Source: Trichopria drosophilae (lineage: Eukaryota; Arthropoda; Insecta; Hymenoptera; Diapriidae). Taken from it: 64,000 nt of DNA. The translations under genes and the position numbers were made by a program. Where the stretch lies: positions 116,115,501 to 116,179,500 of the forward strand of contig CM059585.1 in NCBI GenBank assembly GCA_030407085.1, written 5' to 3'. Below the pieces are notes generated by a model that made no database searches, was not told the origin of the DNA, and was given only the letters and a program-made list of their open reading frames with translations. This document shows positions 32,316 to 44,910 of this stretch, piece after piece; the stretch's first letter is position 1, and each line of letters starts with the position of its first letter.

Positions 32316-34165
32316 ATCTGCTAATATTTCATGTAAAAATGGCCCCCACTGCTTATTTATGCAGTGAGCTATATAATTGGGTTCTAATCTTAATTTAACT
32401 TATAGAATTTTAGACTCTATACCTGAGTTGAGCCATTGAAACAGTTACTTCTTATTTTGCATTTATGCATGTGTAAAAACATGCACATGTTATAGGCATT
32501 TAACAATGTCATGAAAATCACATAAAACTCATTTTCCGAAGACTTATATCCAAGACTTAAGAAGATATTTCACAGCAATTTGCGCAATTTAAGCATCAGC
32601 CTTGTTCAAACACAATGATCAATCGTATCCCGAGAATTTTCGTTACCTTTAGTTAAGCTAAGAAGCCTGAGAACGACGGGTTCGAAATTCCGGAAAACTC
32701 GAAAATCGAGGGATGCATTATTAAGAAGTCTCTTTATCTTTGTTAGTCGACCGACGAAGACGTTCATCGTGGATATCCGTCGTCGGGCTCGCTTTCTCGT
32801 TGCGCGTCAATATTTTATAATACGACCTGGCGAATCGTAGAACCCCTCGATTTCTAACGTTCGCGAGATATTGTTTCGGGAGTGGTAGAAATTGATGGGA
32901 AGTACTCACACCCCGGTCCGAGTAAATTTCAGGGCACAAAGGCATTCTGAGGAGATGGGGAGTCCACGATAGAGCGATAACATAGCTACGAGAGGAAGAG
33001 CGTCACGGAGATCCTGAATACCTATGCTTTTTAATTTAATGCGAGTCAATAATTTAACGTGCTTCTTTGATTTACCGTAAGGCGACCCTTGGCATCGGGC
33101 GCGTAACTTCTTATCGGTTCTTTTGGAGTCTGCGTGTGGCTTCAACGCAGCTCCCGTCTCCCATCAGCATACCCTCCTTCAGTTTGTTAAAGATGCTCCC
33201 GTTTCTTCATTCCTTGGCGGTTAAAATATTACTGAATTGTAATTCGGACTAGAATCTTATCGTGGATCCAGTCCATCATTAAGCTTGTATTTTACGTGAC
33301 AGCTTGGATGTGTATATTAAAGACAAATTTGAGGTTTCTTCATCTCAGTCATTGGAAACTTTTATAATAATAATGAAGGAATTTTTATTGAAGGACTTGT
33401 TCATTGATTGCCACGGATGAACCGAACAGTTATTTAAATGCTTCAGAAACATTGTTATTACCTAAATGTATAAGTACCTGTCGCTAATGCAGACAAAAAT
33501 ATAATACTTGGTAGTTGATGCAGTTGAATAATAATTGCTACTGGAATCAGGTATATATCTAACCTGAATATGCATTAAACTCACAGTGCTGGCATTATCC
33601 ACATGAATGTACTCGTACAGAGACCAAAAATTGGGGATGAATTAATTCGCCAGATTGCGCTAATATTTTTAGATGCCCCCCCCCCCTCGCCCTCAACTTT
33701 TCGAAATTACGACTCATCAGTATTCGCATCTGAAGTGGATTGAGTGAAAGTAGGAGGGACGAACTTAAGAGGAGTAGGGGCTCCCAGACGATACTGGCGT
33801 TACTGAGCGAATTAATTCTTCGGCCTCAATAAGGTTGCACGAAAAATTCGCTTGTGTCAACCCTGCGATATAATCCCTGCATTTTCAAAATGAAATTCAC
33901 TTTATTCACCAGATTATTGTATGGTAGAACTTCCCAGCAATATAATGCATCTTCATTGAGTGAACTTATATTTATGTAATATATCATTAAAACCCTTATA
34001 AAAGCCAATTAAAAAACATCAGCAACCATTCAAATACAACTACAACTAATGGATGAAAATGGAATTTCAAAAGGTATATTGAAAAGTTGTGATTAATACT
34101 ATCCCTACTTATCATAGCACTTATCAAACAATAGAAATTCTACACCTCCTCGAAATCCCAAGGTG
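32316..34165. other. Mixed DNA with a CpG-rich island at 32720-33240
   Basis: The island carries minus-strand frames (32721-32945, 32906-33145), and on that strand a GTGAGT donor-like word near 32910. There is no pyrimidine-rich acceptor upstream and no recognisable product, so I do not call an exon. At 33636-33820 GAATTAATTCGC and GCGAATTAATTC form a short inverted pair around a C-run. The rest is featureless. Confidence 0.25.
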
Positions 34166-37100
34166 CTAATTGGCAGGATTGCTCGCAGCGTTGCTTTCGC
34201 CGTGATTCCTCGGATTAGCGACCGCGGTGACGTCGGTTACCCAAAAAGCTCGAGATCCATCTTCTCGAAAGCACACGTGGCCGTCTCTCGTCTCACATAC
34301 GTGCATTTGTAGTAGTTGGCATTTATATGTAGAAGCACAACTTGGGAAAGAGGGGTTCCGAAGAGGATCGGAAGTGTCTTCGAGATGGGGCCTGGTTCGG
34401 CGTTGACTCAAGCTGTGAAATCCCACGCCTCGCGAAAGACGAAGACGGCTTCTCTGAGTGCCTAATTAAATGCCTACCCCACAACAGACAGGACCGGGTG
34501 GCAGCCCGCGAGGTTTACGCAAACCTACTCGGAATATACGGGAAAGCGCGATCTGTGGAATTCTCCCTTCGACAAACACTTATTATTTCGAAAAACAAAC
34601 AGAAGGGAACAAAAACTGCGATTGTGTGTGGGTAATGGCGGCTAAATCGCGAAAACGGATATACATGGAAAGGTAATTTAATTCGAGTATAAAGTAGACG
34701 AAACAAATTTTGGTATGTGAACACTACGTTCGGTAAGTCTTTGATGTTTGAGTATATTTACTTCCTGAAAAAAACGTTACTTCATTGCTAATGTCGCTAT
34801 GATGAAGTAGGTAGGATCGTTTTAATTGTCTACTGTGGTTTCATGAAAATATTCAAAAGCATATATCGTCCTGTAGTGTTTTGCCGAATGAATTATGATT
34901 CGGAAGTCCATAGAGGACATGCCAAATATACAAAGTGCATTCCCGTTTCCTCCTGTTAGCAGTTCAACCTAACCATGCTTCTCATTGCAATAGTAGTCTT
35001 CTTTATTCATGGGGAAATGGTTATGATGGGATAAAGAAGTGAATGGTCAAGTTCAAATCAAATTTGACTTGGAAACTGCAAATAGTAACTTTTGAATCTA
35101 TTTTATTGGTGAGGTGAAGGATCAAATGTAATAACAATAATATATTTATGTTTGGATCCAGTTAAATTGTCCCCCTTCCTAGGTTTAGAAATAAAAACCT
35201 CACTAAATCTTCTATTATTGCTCTTGCACGCCTGAGGTATAATTTTTCCCTTAGCTAATCCTTGCAGGCTCCCTTAGCTCACTTATAGTAGTATACAAAT
35301 ATCTTTATACCTATTTGTTAAGTAGTTTCTCCGACGGGTTCTCATCTATGAAATGTTTTGCAGCACTTGATCTAGGTAGTTAATTGATCAGTCGAGCCCT
35401 GTTGACCAAACTATGTTCTTGGTCCAGAACATTGACAATACACGGCAATCTTCAGTTAATCTGGATTTTATCTCTATTAAATCCACATGGGTTAATCTAG
35501 CTTGACTCTTTGATTCTCTTATTATGGGACATCATTATTCATCATTGTGACGCCCTGTAGACTCCTCTTCCTTCCCAAATTCCAAACCTGCCAATTCTTT
35601 CGTTGATTTATTAGAAATCGTATTGACCAAATTCAAGTTCTACAAACTCTTGCTCAGTGCAATTGGTCATTTCCTTCATTCCTCCAAACCCACCGATAGA
35701 AGTTCGACGTGAATTTTCCACATTTCTTCATTTCCTTGTAAGAACATGTATCCCTGAAGTGGTGCGTGACTGGAACTCCATGTGAGTTGCCAACGATTAT
35801 ATACGCTGGTGGAGCGCGAACCACGGATTAATTTGAAATATAGTCTGGTTGTTATTAAAGAAATTTGCATTTACAAGGGTGAGAAGGCGGAGAGTGGGCC
35901 GAACCGACCGGCGTCCGATTGCTGTGTTCTCGGTGCACTTCTTTTGAGGTGGTGTTCGGGAACGACAGGTGAATCGATAAAATGCACGGGTGCAGCGTTT
36001 AATGGTCGAAATTAATTTGGGGAACGCTTTTCGAAGTCTTGCGGAGGCGTCGCCAGATCGTAGGGCACGCATCATTAGATAAATCAGACTGGATGGTTGG
36101 ACTGCTTTGATTACTCGTTATCGAGGTAACTGTAGCGTCGTCTCGCATCTGATAAAGGCTCGTGCGAGTAATTATTAATCATACGCTGGCCAGCGTAACG
36201 ATCCATCCGAGTCTTATCTCAGTGGTGAGTGATGTATGCACGCCTAGCATTTCGGTCAAAAGACAGAGATAGCAATAGCCGACCACGGGGTTCAGAGTGC
36301 GGGTGAAGGAGCATGACAAATGAAGCAAAACAAAGGGAAAAGAGACAAATATAAAGACGTGTGTACTAAAAAGGGTTGCGATGGAGAATGCCAGACCCAG
36401 GGTCGAAAAGTGAAACAGGGAACGAGAGGGATCACGAGACAAAGAAATGAGGAGGAGGAGTAGGAGAGAAATGAATGGAGTGCACGTGCAATTGCACGAA
36501 TATTCCCGTTTTACGCTTCTAACGCTGCAATCTTTCACCGAGATAACAAGCAATAATCAATAGTTCTGTCTTTAGGTAGGCGAACTTAAGACGTACTTCT
36601 ACGTAGTGAGTAAGTTATAAGACTGCAATTACTCTATAAAGGCGGCGTTCCTATTTGCATGTAAGTTACGATGCAGATTTCTAATATTTCCAGAAATTTT
36701 ACTTCTTTAGTTATATTGCTGGTTGCGAATCTTGAAAGTGCTGATTTCTGCAGCTTTTTCTTCTTTGATGCGCGATTAGGAATTTGTCTATCCATTAAAT
36801 AATGAATATTCTAACTATTCTAATCAACGCATTCAAATCTACATTTCATTAGTTATTAGGTAAAATTCTATATAAGAAAATTATTCTAAATGTAAAGTAA
36901 ACTTCATACACTCGCTTTTACTTTATGCACGGAAAAGACATGTATAATGGTATATTATGTAACAAGGGCGCAATTAGCGATCTTCGACAAGTACGAAGTT
37001 TGCCGCACGAGCGAAGCGAGGGTAACAATCACACTCGTCGCAGATCAATATTTTGTCCATGTTGCAGACGATATTTTTTAATACGACTGGCGTGGAGTTC

Positions 37101-37189
37101 GATAACTTGCGCCCGAAGGTTTCGTTGTAGGGCGAAAAATCGAGTTCTACTCCCGGAGTGTTAAAAAATGGTACTCGTTGCATAACAGT
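34166..37189. other. Long CpG-rich non-coding stretch, no gene recognised
   Basis: GC-richer blocks at 34170-34680, 35780-36560 and 36960-37170 alternate with AT-rich DNA. Frames occur on both strands in each block (for example 36179-36553 minus, 34342-34635 plus) but none shows a family signature. TAATTATTAATC-type homeodomain cores and GATAA words near 36070-36180 hint at regulatory DNA. A GTAAGT word at 34733 lacks a convincing exon. Confidence 0.25.
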
Positions 37190-37690
37190 TGAAGGGGCCA
37201 CATTTTAGCCAATTTGACCAAAATGAAGGGGTAAAAAGTCGTGCTTTTGGACTTGTTTCGAATATATAATATAGAATACGACGGAAAAAATAAAAAAATG
37301 TAAATGGCGGATCCAATATGTTCGACAAACTGTTTGAAATTCGAATTACTTCAAATTTATTATCATCGTGGCTACTTTTGGAGAAAAACAGAAACCATGT
37401 CCCAAATCAAAGTTTTTACCTCTTTGACCTTTAATTTGGGCAAAAAGTAGGCCCAATACAACATGATAGCGTACATATTTGGATTCTGCGGAAAACATCC
37501 TATCAAAATTGATTCTCACTGGTGGGACAGTAGCATTTTTTGTTCTGTGAATAAATGCTGAAAAATGCCTAAAATCGAATTTTTTACCCCTTCGACCTTC
37601 AGTACCTGAAATACTAAAGCCAATTGGTTAGTTTGGCGGCCATATTTTGATTCGGGAAAATCCTATAAAACAAAATTTTGATGTGCTGTG
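37190..37690 (+). repeat. 'GGGGTAAAA' repeat family, plus-oriented units
   Basis: Units share a TTTTTACCCCTTCGACCTT-type start, GGCGGCCATATTTTGATTC, GATTCTGCGGAAAACATCC, TTGATTCTCACTGGTGGGAC and CTGTGAATAAATGCTGAAAA. A full unit lies at about 37418-37600 and the start of another at 37600-37690. The same unit recurs at 62465-62950. A core of the separate ~120-bp family (AAATGGCGGATCCAATATG) sits at 37302-37320. No coding capacity is evident. Confidence 0.6.
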
Positions 37691-38184
37691 TTATCTAACA
37701 AAATTCAGTGGTTTTAATAATTTTATTTACAGGGACAGTCGTTTTTCTAGAAATAGTAAGAGCTTTCTTATGCTGTTAATTACTAGTTCGCTAGAAATGT
37801 TGGTAAACTAAGATCGATAGGAGCCTGTGGTCGTCGGGAATTATTATGTTATGCAACTGATTTTTAAATTTAAAAGTAGTGCTAACATATGATTTAGATT
37901 TATTTAAAGTAGTCTTCGAAATAGTTTTAGCTAAAATATAGGAGTTTTAGACATTTCGTTAGACTTGCGTCTGAACAAATATCCTAGGATACATTTCTCT
38001 ACTTCTTAAATAAAGAATTTTTATACAAGAAAAATATTTGAACATGACAGAAATATTTATTAATCGAAGAATTTTTTTGTTTATTAATTCATCAGTTTTT
38101 AAATATATAAGTGACTAGTTATTGACTAGCATAGTATTTCCGTTTTAAAGTCAGTTTGACAAATAACAATTGCTTTTATACATT
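37691..38184. other. AT-rich DNA, nothing identified
   Basis: No gene or repeat was recognised here. Confidence 0.35.
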
Positions 38185-38380
38185 TTGTATTAATAATAAT
38201 AATCACGTCTTTATTGGCAATTACAAAACGAATACAGGATATAAATAATACAAAAATGCCAAAGGGCGAGCCACAGCAAGGCTGTTTTACAGACTGACCG
38301 GGGTTAACTTTATTCGGGTTAGGTTATAAAACAGCATTAGTACTGTGCCCTTTGTGCTTTTTCTTATGCGCAATAATTAT
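38185..38380 (-). mobile_element. 3' end of a non-LTR retrotransposon (LINE), truncated
   Basis: Read on the minus strand, the segment encodes a short basic C-terminus (HKKKHKGHSTNAVL, stop at 38324-38326). An untranslated tail of about 120 bases follows, with AATAAA (AATAAAGACGTG), and it ends in an ATT-type trinucleotide repeat at 38191-38202. A 3' end with simple trinucleotide tail and a Lys/His-rich terminus ending in NAVL is typical of insect LINEs. An in-frame stop lies just upstream, so only the very end remains. The clade cannot be named from this. Confidence 0.5.
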
Positions 38381-38974
38381 TTATTGATATTATTAATATT
38401 TAATGAATCTTTTATGTAATTTTCGCTTATTGGACGTCAATCCTAGAAAATGCCTATATGGAATAGTAAAACATTTGATAAGAAATCTTTCCATGTAATC
38501 ATTATTGAAGAATATTGGACAATAATAATATTTTTATTTTATAATTATGAGTTAATGGCAGAATTATGTTAATTTCGCGTGAAGAATTAAACAAGATTTA
38601 ATTTGTACAGAATCCAAAAAATTATACACTTTTTACATTTGCAGCTTAAATAACGTGTACATTAAACGAAATTGATATTAATTAATCTAATTACTTAATT
38701 ATTTCAATGAGTTTAATAAGTTTCTTACTAATTTATTAGATTTCATTTATTATATTGTTAGTCATTGTTGAGTCTATGAAATAGCTACCATATAAGGCTG
38801 TGACTAGTCCTTTGTATAATCTTTTTGTAATATATTATTACAACTTGAAAAACATAACGTCGTAATATTATTATTTTATTTCGTATTATTCAGTAGAAAA
38901 TATCCGAATCTTGTTCAGAGATTATAAGGACCGGTACATACCAAATTTCATATAATTCGATAAATATTTAAAAG
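38381..38974. other. AT-rich DNA, nothing identified
   Basis: No gene or repeat was recognised here. Confidence 0.35.
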
Positions 38975-39140
38975 ATCTGTTTGCCATATTCGATCCGCTA
39001 TTTTGAATTTTGATAATGTGTTCTTAGAATCGTAATTAGTGACCGAAAGAAGTCCTAGATATGAAATTTTAGAAGAATCGATTGATATTTAAAAAATTTG
39101 TCCGAAATATTGGATCCACAATTTTGAATTTTAAAAATGT
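38975..39140 (-). repeat. Two adjacent units of the ~120-bp family
   Basis: ATTCGATCCGCTATTTTGAA at about 38990 and ATTGGATCCACAATTTTGAA at about 39110 are the inverted cores of the family, spaced about 118 bp, the same period as the array at 11985-12610. Confidence 0.5.
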
Positions 39141-40849
39141 GTACGTACACATTTTTAACTACTTACCCAAAGAAAACCTTAAAGGGCTTCAATTGATCTT
39201 TCTGAATAATTGTTATTGAATTGCATTTATTGAACCAAGCTAATTTCAAGTGCTAAAATTAATTGAAATTGAGTTACAGGAATTTTAATAATAATACGTT
39301 AAAGTATATGCATTTAATACATTGTTACAATATTATTACAATATTATTGTAAATTGAATTTCATAAAATTGGTCTTAAATATAACTATTTTGGTCCTATA
39401 AAAAGAAATATTCTCGAATTTTATGTTGATTAAAATCTGTCAATTTTTCCTGAAAATAAAATTAAACAAATCACTACTAAAAATATGATAAATAGTTTAT
39501 CCTTAAAAAAAGTATAATATAAGTGTATTAAATTATATTTTTTATTATATTTCAAATTTACAACAATCAAAATGGCATTATTACTGATGTAATGAAACCT
39601 GTCAGCGATTATTGTTTGAATAGTTTATACAAGTCAGCTGTCATAGTTAGTTTTCATTACCTGTAACTCTACTTTTTACTTATTTCAAATTGTGTGAATG
39701 TATAAATGATGTAACATCTTCTTTCTAAACTAAGTTTATGTCTGATTACTATTACATAGATGAATTTTTGCTGCGCAGTACCAAGGGTCGAGATGTTTCT
39801 TTTTCGCCTTCCGTCTTTTTCTCCAAGCAGATATAACTTAACAGGTACGTTTGCATCCTATGTAAATTGAGTAAGACAGAGCGACATCCCAGTAACTTCA
39901 CCCATCTTTCTATTATTTTTCTCCTCGAGTCATATGGCACTCATTCATAGTCACTTAATTTTGTTTTCCGCGCTAAGGATACGTTATTTTTTTAAATTCA
40001 ACTTTCTTAAAATGGATTACGTACTCCAGTAATAGCCTGTATTTTATTTTAAGAAACTTTTATTTGAAAGTATAATTGATAGCTTGTATTGATTAAGACA
40101 ATTTCATTTTTCCTATTTTCAAATTACTTTGCATTTAATTAAAATTATTAACTACGTCGACCGAATATTAACGTTCAATTAAAAAATGTTTTAGTAGTTT
40201 AAAAATACAAATTTTTACAGAATGCGTTTACGGCTACTGTAAAGGATCTTGTGTGTAATAATCAAATGTATGAAAATTCCTGAAGTTAAACTCAAATGCC
40301 TGGACATTCCATTACAACTCCAGGTTTGTATTTACTTCGCATATCATTTAATCTAATATCGGTACTTTTTTAATGCTATTTCACCATAGAAGTTATATCT
40401 GCTTTAATTTAATTATGCTTATAAATTTCGCAACGTACTTTTACTCTGAACTGCAGAATATCTCTATTGTTTGTAGATGACATTATTATACTAAAAATTA
40501 AAGTTTCCACAATTCAATTCTTTTTTTAAGTTATCATTTTAACATTTTGAAAGTGCAGAAAATCCAGCTCAATTTCTTCAGATATTTTCCCCGACCTTTA
40601 TCGAATTACTCATGACAAATATCCAACTTGGCAGGGAATAGAGATCTGTACTACATTTAAAATTTAAATTATTTTTTAATATTTATAGCCTATATTTTTG
40701 GGCGATTAATGAATAAGTGACATCAGTATAGCTAATTTGTGCTTTTAAAATGAACAAATAATAAATAAACATATTTGTAGAGACTACTGATCAATAATTT
40801 TGTTTGTGACATATTGTATCCTGACATGAGGAAATTAATTTAATCGATC
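39141..40849. other. AT-rich DNA, nothing identified
   Basis: No gene is recognised. The short minus frame at 39752-39940 lies in a slightly GC-richer stretch but shows no domain. Confidence 0.3.
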
Positions 40850-41260
40850 GCATCAACTAATCGAAACATCTACAAGTGGTTTCGAACCAACGAGGGAAAG
40901 CATGCTGATAAAACGCGATACATAGTCGCGATGCAGCCATTAAACTCCCAAGGATGTCGATGGATCACGTTATTATTGCAGCGCAGCTCGAGTACTGGCA
41001 GAAGGGCAATAATGTGTAATAATGTGTTGGAATCGAATGCACGCAATAATGATGCGATCGGGCTCGTTGATACATAGAAAATGTTAAATTTATAAAAGGA
41101 CGATTATCTTGTGCCGTGTATCTAAGCGCCTCGCCTCCGACATCGAACCCCTTGTGCGCGGCTACGTATTATATTACAGCCCTTCCGCTCAATAATTAAT
41201 ATATCGACTGTGCCGTATCGTTGCTAGGCGATTAAAATGGCAAACACGTGGGTTGACCTA
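40850..41260. promoter_or_regulatory. Candidate cis-regulatory block
   Basis: This high-complexity, CpG-containing block has repeated TTATTATTGC / GCAATAATG words (40969-40979, 41007-41030, 41044-41056), TAATTAATAT and GATTAAAATGG cores, and a GATAAAAC word. Such AT-core clusters in GC-richer surroundings are typical of developmental enhancers. No frame longer than background is present. This is inference from sequence character only. Confidence 0.25.
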
Positions 41261-43739
41261 TCGTCGAAAGCGCGAAATATCATTATCGATTCAAATGTCG
41301 AGCTTTTTATATTTCAATACACCAAATCCAACATCAAATGACGTCCAATTCATAAATTATACTTTAGAAAAACAAATGACTATGCAAAGTATGGTGGAGT
41401 CTTCCTAACCTAAGATTGGTACCTGATTGATAGGTTATCTTCAATCACATGTTTTCGGTTGACTCTATCTGCATCTCATGCCCATGAAAGGACCTACTTC
41501 AGATCAAAAAATTAGATCAAGTAGACGCTACAATAATAACAGGTCCAGTGTCCAATAGCTAATTCCAAATATATGCCAGCATTTATTAACATGTTTTTGA
41601 AGTCCTTTGAAGTAAATGTTTTCGAATTTTGCCAGGTATGTCGATATATGTCCTCTTTCCTTCTGCACGTGTAATCGGTAGACCACGATTTGCATTCCGT
41701 TGACTGTAAGCGACGAACCGAGTAAGGATTCCACATTCCAATAATATGCGTCTATATGATAAGGGTGAGAGGGATTGCTCTTCTCGAGTAGGGGCAAGAA
41801 TGGTGGAATTCGATATTACAACGTTATTCAATTCGGAATTTGCTCCTTTCGACGTGCACGACGTATACGAATCCGTTCGCCCTGACGCATTCGTCATGTC
41901 GTACTGCGGCTTGGATTCTCTGAGATTGTGTGCTCGTCCTGGAATTTCCTTATCTCCGAAACACAATTATTCCTCCCCATAACATCCGAAAACACGGGTT
42001 CTTGAGATTTTACCTGTAGAAACTTGGGATGTGATTTCGTCAGATGGACTTTGTTTAAAAATAAGGTAATCTAACGATAATACCACATGGTTGCTTGGTC
42101 AGTTGGTGGAGATAAAAATTTCTGGATATAAATCTTTGGGAAGTAAAGGTGGACTACAGTTACGTATCCTCTGCAAGACCTACTTTATTACAACATGCAG
42201 CAAATCGTAGCAGTTAGATTGCGACGAATCAGTCTGCAGGAATACGGGACCGCAACGATCAGTAGTCTTCCCGTAGCAGTTCGTCTCTGGTTAGAGACTC
42301 GCGTATAAAGTACGCTCCGACGAAACAACCTTACCTCCAGAAATACTCCTTCAGTGGCAAGAGAAAGAGGGAGAGGAAAGGTGCCCACCCTCTAAGACAA
42401 ACAGTGGCGGTGTCTTAACAAGTGGACCAAGCTGTGCCCAAGACAAAGGGTAATTGAGGGTAGGGATTAATACCCCTATACACCAGAAATCCAGCCCGCT
42501 CGTCTGTTTGGAGTTGCTGAGTAGCTCTCTTTCTCGCTCGCCCTTCTCCCTTCAGGTATCCTTATCTCCATTTCGCGTTCGGTCTTGTTCTTTGCTGCCC
42601 TCCTTCGAGGGTTTCTACGTCGTTGTCGAAATCTGGCATCCTCTCGCTCTATCCCGCTGGTCCCGGTCGAGATGCTCCACCGGGAAATGACGGGTCATCT
42701 TACTAATTAAACAATCAAATACGGGCAGTAGCCAGCTATCAACCGGTCTTCGCTTTCCTACTTTGGATCCGATTCCCGCGGGACTCCCCAAGATCAATCG
42801 ATTAACTTTCGCCAAACTTCGATTGGAGTTCGTTACCCAACCCGCATCGTACCCTCGGTCGGCCGATTAAACCCTAGCGAAGATTCAGCTGAGAATTCGA
42901 ACGCCCGGTTCTCTTGGACAATTGGAATAAATGTTGCAAACTAGTTGCGTGCGATGTTCCTGAATTTACTACATTGTCAAGTACCGATCCATGTCTGCGA
43001 AATTAACGGACCATGATGTAGTAAATCCCTGGAGTGATCGACGATACAGAATATTGGAAAAAGCTTTAGAAGGCAATAAAAATTTGATGGCCTTTGGAGA
43101 TTATATCCATCAGTCAGGATCGTAAAATATTATGGATCAATGAGGAAAACCATATTCGACTTTCACTTGTGTGCTTATCGTCCTGGAGCGTTGCAACTTC
43201 CAATTATATCCAAGACTGTGAACGAACAACAGGTATTAAAGCACGTGATCGCGCTTTCTTCAAGCGTGAATAACAATCCTAAGAAGATACCTTACACTCG
43301 TCGAAAACTTGGAGAGGCTTTAACGGCTCCTCGGAGGGCGAAGCAGCGAAGCTAACCCTCGCGGAATTATAATACAAAACGCCATAACTATCGTCCTAAT
43401 CACACTTTATTCTAACAGGTTCGCTCGTAACGAGGCTAGGTCCCTTTCTCTTTCGCGAGAACCTCCTGCCTTCTCGGTACTCCTGCTGCTCGAAGGAACC
43501 TCGTAAAACGTAACCACCCCATCGAGACGCGCGCACGCGACGTCCTTCGATAAGCAACCGCTGCCGCTAGGTAATCCGGCCTGTTTCTAATCCCGATTTT
43601 AATGTCGAAAACTTCCTTGATTTCCCTGTTCACGCGTCAGCGCTGCAGTCGTTCCTCCAACTTTTCATGTCACCTTCAACAGTATGCCGGAATTTAATCA
43701 ATAGTTGTTTTATTAGTGATTTAGCATGGTGATCAAATC
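41261..43739. other. CpG-rich island complex without a recognised gene
   Basis: Frames overlap on both strands at 41512-41982, 42188-42388, 42454-42815 and 43140-43633, but none has a recognisable domain. One short frame starting at an ATG near 42194 reads MQQIVAVRLRRISLQEYG and stops after 37 codons. The composition could reflect conserved regulatory DNA or unrecognised exons. Confidence 0.25.
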
Positions 43740-44910
43740 TTGATCAACATAGTCTCCCTTCATCATATATTCCTAACTTGGAGGCTATATTGTCAGAATG
43801 TAAAGGTATTCATTGAATACAAGGAGATATTTTTGTTTAATCAACTGCTCAGATAGATTACAAGAATCTCCAAAGGCATTTTCTAACTGGTTAGAAAATT
43901 GAATATGACCATTTGATTTTGTGGTGATCATGGATCATGGTTTGATGTGTGCGTAGGTGGAAGACATTACTATGGTCGGAATGTACAAGTAGTGATTAAA
44001 TCCTACTGGAGGTTTTTGTCGAAACGATTAATCTCCAACATAAGTGAATGGTGGTATTTGATCAACTGCTCAGATGGAGCTCAATATAAGACATTTCAAA
44101 CGGACAGAAAAGATTCTCCAACTGGCTAGAAAATTAGAAATGACCAATTAATATTTAAATGTAAGCTAGTCGTGATTGGTCATTATCAACTTCTAACTTG
44201 GGGTTGAATAGTCAGGATGTACAGATGTTGGTTAAATTCCATTGGAGATGTTGGTGGAAATGAGCAATTTCCAACATAAGCGTCTCATGATCTCTGATCA
44301 ACTCCACAAGGGAAGAAAAACAAAAATTTTTCGAACTGCTTATGAAATAGGAAAATGACCATTTGATGAGTTGAAGAGTGCGAACTGGTTGAAATCGTTA
44401 ATCATCTCTTCATCAGGCGGGACTCTTTTCATCATCTACTTCTAACTCCGGGGTTCTTTGGTTAGAATGTACAGTTATTGATAGAATCTCATTGGAGAGT
44501 TTTGTCGGAATGATACATTTCCAACATAAGTAAAGCTCTTTGATCCACTGCTCAGCTGGAGTTCAATAAAAGGCATTTCAGACAAAAAATTGATTTTCCA
44601 ACTGGTTAGGAAACTGGTCATGACCATTAGGTATTATTAAAATGGAGGAGTTTATTAATTAATTGTAGAGTGCAAATGTGAACTAGTTGTGATTGATGTT
44701 CAAGTCATAATCGACCTAGACTCTCTGTATCATCTACTTCTAACTTTGGAGTTGCATGGTCAGAATGTATAGGTATTGATTGAATCACATTGGAGATTTT
44801 TCTTGAAATTATCAATCTACAATATAAGCAATGTAAGCTAGGTAGGGAAGAAAAAAAGGATTCTCCAATTGCTTAGGGAATTGGAAATGATCATTTGATG
44901 TGTTGAAAGG
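43740..44910 (+). repeat. Tandem array of about five diverged ~250-bp units
   Basis: Each unit has, in order: a CATCATCTACTTCTAACTT-type block, GGTCAGAATGTACAGGTATT, TTGAATCNCATTGGAGATTT, a TCCAACATAAG block, TTTGATCAACTGCTCAGATG, GATTCTCCAACTGGTTAG, and AATGACCATTTGATG. Unit starts are near 43762, 43930, 44180, 44430 and 44730. The units are too diverged for a young satellite and have irregular gaps. I see no reading frame running through the array. A frame at 43947-44129 lies inside one unit. Confidence 0.7.

Noticed and set aside
32906..33145. Possible minus-strand exon ending in a GTGAGT donor
   Set aside because: The upstream side lacks a pyrimidine tract and the peptide is not recognisable; kept only as a remark in the block entry.
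36179..36553. 124-codon minus frame with hydrophobic runs that could suggest membrane segments
   Set aside because: The hydrophobic runs come from purine-rich plus-strand tracts (GAGGAGGAGGAG-type); no conserved motif is present.
40875..40905. GGTTCGAAACC word on the minus strand as a tRNA B box
   Set aside because: No matching acceptor, anticodon or D arm could be drawn around it.
43740..44910. CRISPR-like or protein-repeat array
   Set aside because: Units are about 250 bp, diverged and without short conserved direct repeats or an open frame, so neither fits.
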